Origin: Toxoplasma gondii ME49
Taxonomy: Eukaryota; Apicomplexa; Conoidasida; Eucoccidiorida; Sarcocystidae
Assembly (NCBI RefSeq): GCF_000006565.2
Contig: NC_031478.1
Coordinates: 6,831,057 to 6,895,056, forward strand
DNA: 64,000 nucleotides
Direction of reading: 5' to 3'
Shown here: piece by piece, positions 37,874 through 50,800 of the stretch
How positions within the stretch are numbered: position 1 is the stretch's first letter
How the letters are laid out: each line of letters opens with the position of its first letter
Program-made: the position numbers and the translations under genes
Notes under the pieces: generated by a model
What the model saw: only the letters and a program-made list of their open reading frames with translations
Database searches by the model: none
What the model was told of the DNA's origin: nothing

Positions 37874-40516
37874 CTCCCCCGCATCGTCGAGCGCATGGTG
37901 GACCCCCATTATCCTTCGCCGTCAAAAAACGCTCCAAGGTATTTCTCTGCGGCGTCCGCGAACTTAGCCACGTAGCGCCGGACTCAACAGCACCCGCTGC
38001 CCCACGCAAGAGAGACACGACGATGCAGACAGGAAGACAAGAAGAGGGTAGAGGAGAATTCGAGAGACAAGACGGGCAGAAGGTTCAGCCAGAGGAAGAT
38101 CCGGTGCAGAAGGACAGCACGGGAGCGGACAGCAGGCGGAGAAGTCGCGCGGGCGTGGAGACCGGAGGTCGCACAGGCGCCGCCGATATGGGGGAAAGCA
38201 GTTGGGGCGTGGTTCGCCGAATGAGAGGCGGAAAGAGGAACTGTAAACGACACTCGAAGTGGGGAACGACGAAGGTTTCAGGGCCGAAGCGCTGCAGAGA
38301 AGAAATGCGAAGCGAGAACCGGCGCGGGGGAGGGCCAGCAAATCACGGCTTGCTCAAAGACGGAGACACAGACGCAACCATCGACGAGTGTGGGGGGTGC
38401 CGTGAAGCAGAAACAAAAAAGGAGAAAAAGGTGGGAGTTTTCTCTGACAGATCAACGGACAAACCGATTAGCGCTGAGCGACGGTTTCCCCAAAGGTCTT
38501 CGCCGCAGACCGCATGACTCTGTGCTGCGGGCTCGTCGATGCGCGCAAAACGCATGCACGGGGAGGGGTACTTCCGAGGGACAACCGACGGGACCTGCGG
38601 ACGTCTTTGATTTGAAACAGCTCTGGAGACGAAAACAGGAAAAAAGCAGAAAAATTCATTTCACACGGCAGATGTCGCGTGCGTGGAGGCTCAGTCACAC
38701 AGGGGCGGCGAGACTCTCGCCGCGAAGCGAGACAGCGATTCGCGAAACGGGCAGACACACCGCAGCGCGAAACGCGGCAAGCGCGAGAGGGGGGTCTCTG
38801 GGAGGAACGGCGGGCCACCAATTTAAGGACCTCAATTCTCAGGAAAAACGGGAGATTCACTCCAAATAGAGTAAGGAGCGCCTACTACCTGCGTTAAAAG
38901 CGAATAGCGAACAACTAAAAACAAGGACGTGCTGGAACCGCTCCGGCCTCCCGTAGACAATCGAGGTGTATAGACACCCGAGCAAGAGAGGGCAGACTCT
39001 CGTCTCCCACCCCCCGGAAAGCGAAGCGCTTCGCGCCGGAGCCTTTTCGAAAAGCGTCAAATGTGGCGATAGCGTTCTTTCATTTGGAAATAAATTGTGT
39101 TTCGACGCCACACCCACACCTGCGAGTTTGACGGTCGTGTAAAGAGACACCGCAACGAGGCAGATACAGCTCTCAGGCTTGCCAGCTGGCCATCCAGCCG
39201 GCTAGAGAGGCGGGTCACCAGTTTCCCAGAGAAATTATCACCACCTCCTCACGAGGTGACGATAGCGTGCATACTCAGCAAAAGTTTCCTGCAGATCTTC
39301 TACCTTCCACAAGATCGGTTTCCCTCGCTATTTCCTCAGCAGGAGAGACATCCGACGAGGGAGAAACGCCACGCTTGACGCGTCGTATGTGCCGCGGTTG
39401 GGCGCACAGTGTGCAGCTCGGAATCGGGGGATTTTTTACAACAGTGCCGGAGAGCCCAGCTTTCCACAGTCTGTCCGAAAGCACATTTTTGGACCCTCGC
39501 GGAGGTGACGAAGTCTTTGTGCGAAGCGCGCCTCGAGTCGCCGCCTACCGCGCTCGGGCGTGTGAGGAAGCCGACACCCCTCAACGGCAGTCCGCCCGGG
39601 CGGGAAGGGAGAGACGGCGGTTTCCGGATCTAAGCCGAGTCTTCTTTTCTCCACGCTGTTCTCACGGCAGCTGGGCAACTGCATTTTTAGCGCAAGCGAC
39701 TATCTTTTGAACGAGCGGATTCGACAGAGTTTATCGCGACAGAGCAGGCCGGAATTCTACGCAAAAAGAGTTTTCTCGACGAGTTCTCGATTTTTCTCGA
39801 GTTTTCGCGTCCACGCATGAGTGTCCACGGCAAAAAGAACAGCTCCGCCGCGCGGGCAGACAGACCCTGTTTCTTTTCCAGTTCGCCAACAAGAGGCGCT
39901 TTCGGGGCCTGTCGCGTTGATCGCGATTTCTCGGCTCCTTGACGAATTTCACCGGGTTTTCTCGTCCGTCTTCGCCTGTGCTTCGCTGGACGTCCAACGC
40001 TTTCCCGAACAGCGAACTGCCTGGCGAACCGCCACTGCCTCCTCAGGACGACGCGGCGAAACTGGGGTTTCTGCGAATTCGGGGATTTCCTCCCTCCCGT
40101 CGCATCCGGTGCCGGTCAAGTCACGTATCGAGCTTTTGCAGACAGGAGCTTCAGCTGCATGCAGCCCTTTTGCGCCTTCTGTTGCTTAGCAGAACGTGTT
40201 GAATTCTCGAATGTCGAAGGCCTCTGTCGCATCATCGCGACCTTCTGTCCCCCAGTTTTCCCGCGTGACCGCGTCTCTCTCGGTTTCTGCCGCCCCGCCT
40301 GACCTTTTCCTTCACGCCTTCCAGCGTCAGTCAACGCCGGTCTCGCCATTGTTTTCCTTCTCCCCTTCTCCTTTCCCCCTGTAGCCGAAAGTCATCTCTG
40401 TGCTCTCCCCAGCCTTCTCTCCACCCTTCCCCTCCCCCGCCTTCGCCCTGTGGTGTACGTTCCCTCGAGCGAGCTTCCGCGCTTTGCCGCTCCTGTCGTC
40501 GTTCTCTTTCGCCGCA
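37874..40516. other. Divergent intergenic region between CPSII and SDHB
   Basis: Start codons of two oppositely transcribed genes flank these 2.6 kb, so both promoters should lie here. I see GAGACG hexamers, a core reported in Toxoplasma promoters, at 38626-38631 and 39611-39616 on the plus strand and at 39001-39006 on the minus strand. No TATA box can be assigned, and none of the open frames shows a domain pattern. The stretch just upstream of 40517 is pyrimidine-rich, as expected for a leader. The promoter role is inferred from layout only. Confidence 0.5.
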
Positions 40517-43500
40517 ATGTTGTCGTCTGCGCTTCGCTCCGTGAGGCCCGCCGCCTCGGCTGCCTCTCGCCGTTTCGCCTCCGTCGCGCATGCACAGACA
40601 GCTGCCTCCGAGGCTGAGGCTGCCACCAAGGTGCCGGACTTTCGCACCTTTGCGATCTACCGGTACAACCCTGAGACAGACAAACGCCCGTACATGCAAA
40701 AGTTCGAGCTCGATGTCTCCACCTGCGGCCCCATGATTTTGGATGCCCTCATCGCCATCAAAGACAGACAAGTGAGGATTCGCATGTCTCGTGCAGCCTT
40801 TCTGGAAAAGCAGATGCTCCGATCGGGCGGTGTGTGCAAGACTCGAAGACTTATTCGCCGCCGTGGTGCTGATCGGCGATAAATAGCGATTCCAACTTGA
40901 CGTAAACATATTGCAGGCGTTCGCTGTTGCTCTTCTTTTTTGTGGCGTCCAGAGGAAGGTTGGGACGACGGGGCCGTTGCACCTGCGCTGGAGAGTTTCC
41001 CACGCCCCAGAAGACCTCTGAAATGTACGTTCCTCAAAAGCAGTCTCTCTGTGTCTATGTCTGCTTTCAAGGACCCGAGCCTCGTCTTCCGCCGCAGCTG
41101 TCGAGAAGGCATTTGCGGCTCTTGCGCGATGAACGTCGACGGAAAGAACTGCCTCGCTTGCCTCACCCCGATCAAGCGAGGCGACCGGGAAAATGAAGCG
41201 ATGCGCCTCATGCCAGGTAAGCCAAGTTCTCAGAAAGAGTAGACAGCCTGTGCTCACACAGCTCCGCCTAACCTTGCCTCGAAATGCATGAATCGAAATA
41301 GATGCATTCGCATGCATATATATATATATATATATATAGGCATGTGTGTGTGCATGCATCTGTGCACATTCACGTCTGCAGAGACCTGCACAGTGATTTA
41401 AAGTGACTTGTCCATTTACGTGTACATATACATATGGACATCATATGTTCATGTCCCGAAAATATGCACACAACCGTGGTGGTATTTCCATCTACATAAG
41501 TGTAGATATATATGTAAATAAATGAATATATATTTTTTCTGTGTTTGTGTGTGAACGTCTACGCGTCTCTGTGGTTTGTACGAAAGAGCGAGGTTGGAAC
41601 AGGGTGCGTGTGGCTTTGCCTTGTGTTGTTTAGGTCAAGACATCAAGCACGACCGCCACGAAGAGGAAGTGGTGAGCAGAGTGACCGATAAGATCAACCA
41701 CGCGTTGTTTCGCGAGGCGAATCCCCCCGTGGAGATCTTGCCTCTGCCCCATATGATGGTTTTGCGCGACCTAGTGCCCGACATGACGAACTTCTACGCA
41801 CAGTACCGCAGCGTCGAGCCCTGGCTGAAGCGGAAGACCCCCAAGAAGGTACACTGAAACTTCAAAGAAATGTTCTGGCTTCATCTACTCGTGGTCTCTC
41901 TCCTCCCATTCTGTCGTCTATTCTCGCTTGTCTTTCGTTCTCCTCTCTTCTTTCGGTATTCTGTCTTCTGTCCTTCTCCATTCTCTCCTTCTTCTGTCTT
42001 CTCTCGTTCTCCTCTTCTCTTGGACCACAATCACACTGTCCATTCGTCCATTTCTTCTCGCACCTTTGCTCGTCTCTCTTCTCTGTGTCGTTTGCCACCT
42101 TCACTCTTTTCTCTCTCTTTGCTCGGTCTCCTCTCTTCTCTCTTTTCTTCATCGCGTGTCATGTTTTCCGTGTCTCACCTGAGTGTCTCTGAGTCTCGTT
42201 CTCTCCACTTATGCATGCGGTCTGCCGTCTCTGGACTCCATCCACTCGACGACGGCGTCCCCCGTTTTCCCGAATCTGCGGCTTGCCCGCATCGAGCGTC
42301 TCACAAGGGTCTTCAGAGCCTCAGCACGCATATGCGTTGTGTGTGATTTCAGGACCCAAATGTGGAGAATCTTCAGTCGATTGAAGACCGCCGAAAGCTA
42401 GACGGAATGTACGAGTGCATTCTCTGCGCCTGCTGTTCTACTTCCTGTCCGTCCTACTGGTGGAATCCGCAAGCCTACCTCGGCCCGGCCGTCCTCATGC
42501 AGGCCTTCAGGTAAACACTCATGCAAATATCCGAGATGCATGCAGTACATATGTAAATATATATATATATATAGTGCAGGTGCACTAAATATATGCGTGC
42601 CTGTGTGTGTCGACTGATTTGCGATTGCTTGGGGAAGGAATGAGGGGACGTGGAGACCTATCGATGGCGGAGGAGATTGGTGGAGCGGAGAAAAATCAAT
42701 TAGGAACTGGGTTGAGACTCGGAGATTGATCTGGGCGGAAAGAGACTCGGGATAACCTGTGCCTTGTGGTGGAAAGAGAGAAGAATAGAGCGACGTTTTT
42801 GTAGGGCGACTATCTGCTAGCAGATGGGGATGTGTGTTCATGGAGATTTGGGATTTCCCTTTTCTCTCCATGTTCATTTGTTCCGTACTTCTGCCTTCCC
42901 CATGTGGACTCGAACTGTGTGCCTTCTCCGGCCTCTCTGCATGTGCCGCCTCTCGTTTGTGTCTCATCTCTTCTGGGTTTTTCGACGCGCTCGCTGAATT
43001 TTCTTCCTTTCCTCGTTGTCAGAGATTTGCTCTCTTCCCTCGTGCCTTTCGTCCACTTGAATCTTGTAGGTCTGCCTGTTGCTTCTATCTTTTTTCTTTT
43101 TTTCCAGGTGGATTGCAGACAGCCGAGACGAGTTCACTGAGGAACGCCTGGCGGCGATCAACGATACGATGAAGCTGTACAGGTGAGGTCTCGCAACTGT
43201 GGTGCGAACAGCGCGTTTACTGGTTTGTCTCAGAAATCTTCTTCTGCTTCTGTGGAGTAGATTCTCAAGTGCTGGTTTACATCTGGTGGATTATTTCGCT
43301 GTTTCTGTGTTTTCAGGTGTCACGGCATCATGAACTGCACAGTCTCCTGTCCCAAGGGCTTGAACCCTGCAGGTACGCAACTGCCTTCTGCATCTGTGTG
43401 TTGGGTTTCATTTGCGTGCATGCGCATGCGTATATGCTTGTGAACAGATACGTACAGTCGAAGATAGTGCATGGTGTCTCCCTCACGTTTATATCTCTAC

Positions 43501-43824
43501 ACGATGCCTTTCGGACTTCTTGTCACACAAACAGCTGTGCATTGGCACCTTTAGATATATATATATATATATATGTGTATGTATACATGCGTTTGTCTCT
43601 AGCACCGGTTGTCGCTTTGATTATCCGGTGTATGTCCCGGTAGGAGTTCGTTGTCACTTTTCTTTTGTGGGTTGTGCATATTTGTGCATTTCGTCTCAGG
43701 AGCCATCCAAAAAATGAAGGATCAAGTGGAAGCGCGGTTCTCGCCGGCCTGGAAGTCTCTGCAGGCACAGCAGGCTTTGGAGAAGTCGCAAAAGCTCGCG
43801 AAGGACCTTGGCCTCGCTGCGTAA
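40517..43824 (+). CDS. SDHB: Succinate dehydrogenase iron-sulfur subunit, mitochondrial (complex II)
   Basis: Carries electrons from the flavin of the catalytic subunit through three iron-sulfur clusters to ubiquinone, in the inner mitochondrial membrane. Exons: 40517-40771, 41072-41216, 41634-41848, 42353-42510, 43108-43182, 43317-43372, 43700-43824. All junctions are GT-AG with matching phases; 342 residues. The N-terminus ([20 protein letters not shown]) is Ser/Ala/Arg-rich without acidic residues, as in mitochondrial presequences. The [2Fe-2S] site is Cys95, Cys100, Cys103 and Cys115 in CREGICGSC...CLAC. The [4Fe-4S] site is [12 protein letters not shown] (Cys227-237). The later [17 protein letters not shown] supplies the remaining ligands of the [3Fe-4S] and [4Fe-4S] centres. 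A charged insert (about residues 134-150, [13 protein letters not shown]) follows the ferredoxin-like domain, and the C-terminus has an Ala/Gln/Lys-rich extension past the usual end of the family. Otherwise length and motif order are typical. Confidence 0.95.
41315..41338. repeat. (TA)n microsatellite in SDHB intron 2
   Basis: Alternating TA run between the second and third SDHB exons. Shorter runs also lie in introns 4 and 6 (about 42557 and 43557). Confidence 0.85.
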
Positions 43825-45824
43825 CCTCGGCTCGCCGTACACTCGCAGCAGTCGATGTGGGGACCTAGGCATGCCTCCGGGAGGGACGGAACACGCAAAC
43901 GTGTGTGCATGTGTATCGGGTGTTTACAGCAAAATGCGTTGGTGTATCCTCGGTGACCATTTGGCCACGCGCATGCGTGCGTATGGATAGGTATGTACAT
44001 GCAAATGTCGTTTTATGAGTTTTGTGCGCGAGTTCGTCGTATCGCGGTGAGGTAGGCAGACTCGGTTTGGAAGAAGGAAGCAGTGACGGGTCGGGGGTCT
44101 TCGTGTGGATCAGTTCTGCGACTCGTACTTCCGGGTGTGTCTGTGCATTGCACGAGCTCGTGCAGTTGCGTTATCGCGAGGAGGTTTTGAAACTTCGGTG
44201 TTTGCCGCACCTAAAGGTGTGGCCGTCGACTCCAACTTCAGCAAGTCACTTCAGACGGGCCTGAACTCTTTCTTGAGGAACACGTGAAGTCCACAAGCAC
44301 CTGTACACAGCTTGGCACCGCTGCATTTGTTTGCACATACGCATTTCAGCGAGTCGTGTCAACCTAGGAGACATCTTCTAGGAGCGTAGGTGAAACGAAG
44401 AAGAGCAAATCCCTCTGTGTACGCGTACGCCGCTGTTAGGAAGGAAGAAAGATAAATGGAGAGAGAAAACCATCCTTTTTCTCTGCTTCCTCTCCTCCCT
44501 CACAATCCGTTTTGTGCACTACGCGAGTGCATGCGTCTGCGTTCGTCAATGTGCATGCAGAAGCGTACGTGCACAGAGCGAGCGGAAGTCCCGCACGAGC
44601 TCTTGAGAAGCTGTTGTTATGTCATGGCAGTCAGATATGCAGCACTTGTGTGGCCTTCATCGAACGCTCACTGCAGTGAGTTGCTGGTTGCTACAAACAG
44701 CAGGCCGAAGGCGTCGTCGACTTTTTGACGGGTCGCAAATGCGTCACGACGGCCACTCGATTCGCTTATTTGCCCGTGCTTCTTAATTTCCATGAGCTGA
44801 GTCACCACGTGGCAGATATAAGATTCCGAATATGTTTTGTGCTCATCCTCCCGTGGCAAAGACGGCCGCATGCATCGAAACGGACATCAAGAGAAATCGA
44901 TCCTGGAAATCCCCTCCGCAGCCGCTGCCAGTTTCGGGACAGTCTGGCGGCGTTAGAGAGCAGAAATGAAGGGGAAAACGGCCCGAAAAGGAAGAGTCTC
45001 GATAAATCAAATGCCGCCTTCCTCCACGTAGGTGGCTGCACCTCGGGCACCCCAAGGGATACGAGGGCAAGATTCAGGTCTGCGGCGTGACCTCTGCGCC
45101 CGTCTGCAGTCAGCAAGGATCTCTGTGTTTCGATATCCTGCTAAGACAGACACGGAAAGTTCGTGGAACGATTGAAACGTCGGAAGAGATTCTCTGAGCA
45201 GAGAGACGCGGTGGATGACTTCTTTATCGCCGAAGCTGCGTCCTCGCGTGGAACCCACTCTCGTCTGCTGACGGCAGTACGTCCATTCATAGAATCAAAG
45301 CCACTTCTAAAACTGCTAGCGTTGTTGCACGGCTTCATGCAAAACAGACTCCGCTGTCTGCTGCCGAAGTGCGGATTCCACAAAAGCTGTTTCCGTACTA
45401 TTCGAATGACGCGACTAGCTTGGAACGTCTTCGTTGACGACAGCGGAGTACCCCAGCTCTCCACTGGCGCACAGTTGGGTTTAAAGACTCCGACTCCGCA
45501 CATGCAGGTGCTCTCCGGAAACGTCTACAGTGGCTGTGGCAACAGAAGGGAAATATTACTTTGCAAATATCGCCGCCCGCTCTGGGAACCGTAAGCCTGG
45601 GTGCCTTTCTCTTGGGTGTCGGCAGTCGAACGGCAGTGAAAGGAAGGCGCGTAGGTGGGGGAAATGTTGTTTTTCTGCGGAAGCACGGGGGCTAATAGCC
45701 TGGATTTCCCGAGCATCCGTCTCTATAAATGAAAACCCAGGGAAGGTCCAGGGCGAATACCCTAACTGCGTGTGGTGGGATACAGCGGCTGGAACAACGA
45801 AATCATGGATGTCTTTTCCTCCAG
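43825..45824. other. Intergenic region downstream of SDHB
   Basis: The first part should be the SDHB 3' untranslated region. The rest has short open frames on both strands, but no motif, exon chain or RNA-gene pattern that I recognise. The region ends where mitochondrial-like sequence begins. Confidence 0.5.
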
Positions 45825-46217
45825 TGTATTCACACCTTGTCTTTTATCGGTGTGCCCTAAATCTAAATTCATCTTATAATTTTGCTTTCTTAGTTGTAAT
45901 GACCTTTGTACTCCAGATAATTACAGGTATCACTCCAGCGTTTAAATATACTTCAGAAGCATCTTGTGCATTTGCTCCAACATTTATATACAAGCTGTAC
46001 AAATATCATGATATTCACTTTGGTAGTCTCCTTCCTAATGTTAGTTTGTACGGAATACACGGATCGGATTCTTGTTGGCCTGGCACCTGTTTAGTAACTG
46101 GATGAACGTTTTTTACGACTGGTCCTCTTTCGTATTCTTGTGTATTTTAATTCACATGACTCGAGGATTGTATAACTGCAGTTATAGTTATTTAACTACC
46201 CCTTGGATGTCTGGGCT
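45825..46217 (+). pseudogene. Rearranged nuclear copy of mitochondrial cytochrome b (NUMT)
   Basis: Two blocks translate to apicomplexan cytochrome b in one frame. The block at about 45825-45975 covers the N-terminal segment (HLVFYRCALNLNSSYNF, then VLQIITGIT and YTSEASCAFA). The block at about 46108-46217 covers SFVFLCILIHM, RGLYN and SYLTT through WMSGL. In the intact protein these segments are separated by a short haem-contact stretch. Here that stretch is replaced by about 45 unrelated codons, and after 46217 the match ends abruptly. There is no start codon in context and the C-terminal two thirds are missing, so it cannot encode a working protein. Base composition is AT-rich, unlike the flanks. 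Dispersed mitochondrial fragments of this type are well known in Toxoplasma nuclear DNA. Confidence 0.85.
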
Positions 46218-46640
46218 TAATCGTCTATGTTGTTATGTTAATCAAATAAGTTTCATCGTTATTGATATTTCACTGACATGTTGATGACATAAATACTAAC
46301 AAACCAGCTGAGAAATAAGCTCGTGTATCTACTTCTAGACCGACAGATTTAACTCAGTTAATTAGTATTAGGTTTGATATTCTGTACCAACCGATCTAAA
46401 ATCGTGATGTCTTTTTGTCGTTTATATAAATCTAGTAATGCTTGTCAAGTTCCTTGTATCTATTTAGCTCACTGCGTACTTAGGATCAGACCAAATGAGT
46501 TCACTAATGGTACAAGGAAATAGGAGATCGCGTTAGTTCTTAGGAAAAAGACTTCCGAACCACCGATATAGATTGGTGGTTCATAATTGTGTTTTTGAAT
46601 GTGGACAAGGACAGATTGACACCTCTGGCCGCCTACCATT
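46218..46640. other. AT-rich segment adjoining the cytochrome b copy, possibly also of mitochondrial origin
   Basis: Composition stays AT-rich from the end of the cytochrome b match to about 46600, then returns to that of the flanks. No long frame is present. It could derive from fragmented mitochondrial rRNA or other mitochondrial blocks, but I cannot match it to a specific molecule by reading alone. Confidence 0.4.
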
Positions 46641-46646
46641 CGTACC

Positions 46647-46684
46647 TTCTACAACTGTAGAGTGCTTCTACAACTGTAGAGTGC
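46647..46684. repeat. Two tandem 19-bp units, each with a small inverted repeat
   Basis: The unit TTCTACAACTGTAGAGTGC occurs twice back to back. Within each, CTACA and TGTAG form the arms of a 5-bp hairpin with a two-base loop. It sits at the edge of the mitochondrial-like insertion. Confidence 0.85.
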
Positions 46685-47899
46685 CTGCTTGAGTAACCTG
46701 GCTGGTTGTGTCTCGGCTTTCAGAACACTTTTAGCGGGCGAAATTTGCTTTCCGTGTCGGTAATCGAACTGGTGTTTCTGTCAGACACTTGTTGAAGAGA
46801 ACCTCAACAAATGCCTTCTCGTTGAAAGATGAGGACGCTGCTTTTGGATGTTGGGTTCGAAAGTTCATCGCCAAAAAGGGAGACGCCGCTGTTTCCGTTC
46901 ACCACCACTCCAGCGTCCGCCTGTTGCGCACACCCGTCGCTCTCGTCTGCAGTGTAAGAGTAGTTGAGAACTTGAAGAGTTGACTCCCCTTCTGTTGATT
47001 CCTGTTTTTCCCAGTTGACTTTCTCTGTCTCAGAAACCATTTTTTCTCGAGTTTCGTGCCTTTCTCATTGTGTTCGCTTTCGGGAAACCGATCTGCCAGT
47101 TCCGGTGTGGTTTTAATTGGCGGGTTTTCTTGCGGCAAAGTCACACGTTTTCCGAATTTTTCTCAGCTGTCCGTGCCCGTCTCTTTCGCGGTTCTCTTGG
47201 CATCACACTTTTACGTTAGGCTCTGCAAGTCGGTCAACCTTTTTCTGTCATCAGATGTCCTCTCTCCACACCACACGCACGCACCTCTCTCAGAAAACAG
47301 TCGTCCCGACAAAAACAGGCAAGGCCGAGATTTCTGCAGCCCTCCGCAGAGTGCGTGTGTTTACACAGCTGTTTACGTTCGTGTTTGTGGTACTTTCTTT
47401 GAAGTTCCTAACTTGGTGTATTTTGAGATCCAAGCGAGGAGTGTGACTCTTGGTGTATAATGCTTGTTGGTAAAAGGTATTTCGTGGAGACCTAGGAACC
47501 CCTTACTGCTCTCTCTGGAACAAGATGCGCCTGTCGGGTTCAGTGTCGCTATTCAGCCACCTCGAAAGGGTGCAGATGCTACCATCTTCACTTTGTTGCT
47601 TTTGCCGGAAAACAAAGGAAAGACAGAAGTGACACGCACATCTGAAAGAAGCCCGTTTACCGACATCTGATCGGCAGCTCACTGCTGACGCTGTTCGTGA
47701 GTCACGCTATATTTTATATACATATACATATATAAGACATGTATATACAGGCATACATATACGTAAGTGCACAGATATTTTTGTGTATATATTGGCGTAT
47801 CTTTTGTGTGGTATTTAACTGTGTGAATGCCCATTCATGAGATCCGGCTGGGCTGAGCGTTTGGAAAAGCTTGGAATATATTTTTCTTTTTTCAGCGCG
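46685..47899. other. Upstream region and leader of the saccharopine-dehydrogenase-like gene
   Basis: No coding exon is evident. A pyrimidine tract ending in TTTTTTCAG (acceptor AG at 47894-47895) lies four bases before the ATG at 47900. This suggests an intron in the 5' leader or, less likely, an upstream coding exon I did not find. Confidence 0.5.
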
Positions 47900-50800
47900 A
47901 TGGAGAGTCAGCCACTCAACGACTCAGGTCGAGAATTTGACGTCATTGTGTATGGCGCCACAGGGTTCACTGGCAGGTATAAGGGAAAGCTTCTTTTCAG
48001 CTGAGAGTGTGCTTGGCACTTAAAATGTCCACTCATAATCGGTGGTGTGCGAAATGCTTGCCGTTCATATCTTTTACGCCTGTACAACCCTCCATTACTA
48101 CGAGCTCACCTCTCAGTCACTCTGCCTCTGTCTTTTTCTGTTCCCACCTATCCACATCGCTGTACACGTGAATCTATGCACACTTCCTAATCACTTCTTG
48201 GCATCGGCCATAATATATATATATATATATATATATACAGACACCAGTACATCCGTAGTGGTAGATTGGGTACTACCTTGTGCTTCGCTGAAAAACCATG
48301 TGTATGAACCGATGTGTGTGTTACCGCTTGCGTGTAGGCGTGTGCTTCTGTGCGCCGGAATTCGCGAGAGTGCGGTGTCCGGATGCGTCTTGGCTGTGTG
48401 GCTGGTTCGTCTTTGCAGGCTGGTGGCGGAGTATTTCTGCGAGCACTATGTGACCGAGAACGGAGAGTTTCTGGTCAGGTTTGCGTTGGCAGGCCGTTCG
48501 ATGAAGAAACTCGAGGAGTCCCGACAGACAGCCTGCACCCGCGCCCGTCGCGAAGCGTACACCGAGAAGATCCCCCTGATTGCCGCGGACAGTTCTGACG
48601 AGGCTTCGCTCGCGGAAATGTGCAGAAGAGCGAAAGTGATCATCACCACAGTCGGGCCGTACCTCAAATACGGCGAACCGCTTGTCAAGGCATGTGTAGA
48701 CTCCCGCACGCACTACTGTGACCTCGTGGGCGGTGAGACAAACGGGAACGGGGGGCAGCGGAGACGTATGCATGCAGTTCACAACAAGGATTTGCTGGGG
48801 TACAAAAGCCTTCTGAAAACCTCTTTGCAGCTCGGGCCAGTCTATCCACAGCGAGCTGAACGAGCCCGTCGGGGCCTTGCGGCCCGCTGTTCCTGTGGGC
48901 CACACACAAGCACCAGCAGACCACCGGTTGTCGATCGAATGACTGATAACACCTCACGTCCCCTCTCGCCGTTTCTCTATCGGAGGGAGTAGACGCAAGG
49001 GTTTCGCCCACACGAATTAATCCGCTATCTTGCTTGTTTTTCTTGAATCCACGCTTCGGCATACGAAGAGAGTGCGCGTCGGCCATCTCCTCACGACGGG
49101 ACTGAAGCGGCGTCCCCTGTGAAGCCACAATGCGATGGGAGTACATACACTTCACACTCGTGGTTTTTCGCGTTCTCCTCCTATTCGCTGCTTTCCTCGT
49201 CGGCACTTCTCGATCTCCTTGCTCTCGTTGTCTTGCTGTCCCCATCTCTCTGTCCACTTTGATCCCCCTTTCCACCTTTATTCTCGCTTTCTCTTTCTCA
49301 GCCTGTGTTCTTTTCTTTCTCCCTTTCCACCTCTTTTCTTCTCTGCTTTTTTCGGTCCGTCTGTCATCTTTTTTCCCTCTCTTTCCTCCATCTCGTTTTC
49401 AGAGGCGCCATTCGTGGCGTTGACCAGCCAGAAGTACGGCCGTCTGGCGGCCGAGCGAGGCGTGAAGGTCGTGCACTGCTGCGGCTTCGATTCTGTGCCC
49501 AGCGACCTCTCTTGTCTCCTTCTGCAAGACGCTGCGTTGAAGGCCGCGAACGCTCCCTGTGAATCGGTGAGAAAGCCGAGACGGATCCTGTGTACAAACC
49601 GAAACCGTAGTTGCTTGATGCCACTCTTCACCAGCGTCCAAGACGCTCGGAGACAGTGACACCTTTGATGTGTGCACACTGACAGTCAGATACCCCTGTT
49701 GTTTTGCGCCGTTTACAGCTCAATTCAAAGACACATACGTAAACAAATCTATGCGTGTACATTTATACATATGCGTGCACGCATGTTTCTATGTATCTAG
49801 ATGTATGCGTGCATGAAAGTATGTATGTCTATATTTGAAAATGTACATTTGCAAGTGTATCAATTTGATATAGACACACATGTGCACTTATTCATATATA
49901 CGTAGATATGTGTGTGCGTTTTTAATATATATATATATATATATACGTATGTCCACATGTATGCGTCATCTTGTGAATACACGAGTGTATCTGTTTGGAT
50001 GTGTCGGTTGCCTCCTGGGCAAGGAGGAAGAGCGAGTGTGAAGGATTTGTGTGTATGCGCCTGCAGGTTTCCACAGCTGTCACCGAACTGCATGGCGGCT
50101 TTTCGGGCGGGACTGTGGCGTCTTTGTTGAACCTCGCAGGCTCGAAAGACACGTTCGATCCGTACTATCTCTGCAAGCAAGCCTTGCCAGAGTGCGTCTC
50201 CTTCACTCCGTCTTCCAAGGCGTACTCCCCCGTGTAAGTCGCGTGCTGTTAGCCCGCAGAAAGAGCGGATCTAGTGAAAAAAGAGATGTCACGGTTTCTC
50301 TTCAGTTGGCACGGAATAGCAGACCATCTGCGCTTGCATACAAATGGTTCTAGCAGCCCTGCAGGTATATACACCACGCTTAAACACACGTGGCCGGCTT
50401 TTTTTCACGAGCTCCTTAACTATTTGCTGCATGCGTCTCTGTAAGGAAGGCTGTCTAGAGAAGCCCGTTCAAGCAAGAATACTCAACATCCAGCTGAAAG
50501 GTGTGGGGTAGACAGATGTTTTCGCAATTCCGCGGCATCCGCCAACGATCTACGAAATACACTGGTGCTTTCTTTGCAAAATCCTGTAGACTAAAAAAGA
50601 ACGTGGCAACATTTTGGGTCAACAATGTCTTAGGTCGAACGAGAGACTTCATGAGCGTTCACGATCCTCGAGCCACTCACGTTGCTGCTACGTCTCCGTA
50701 TGATGCGCGCACGACAGACGTTTACATTGAGGTCAAGTGTGCTGTGAGAGTTCCTACGCTCTTAAATTTAATTCGAGTTTTTAACAGGTTTATGGCATGA

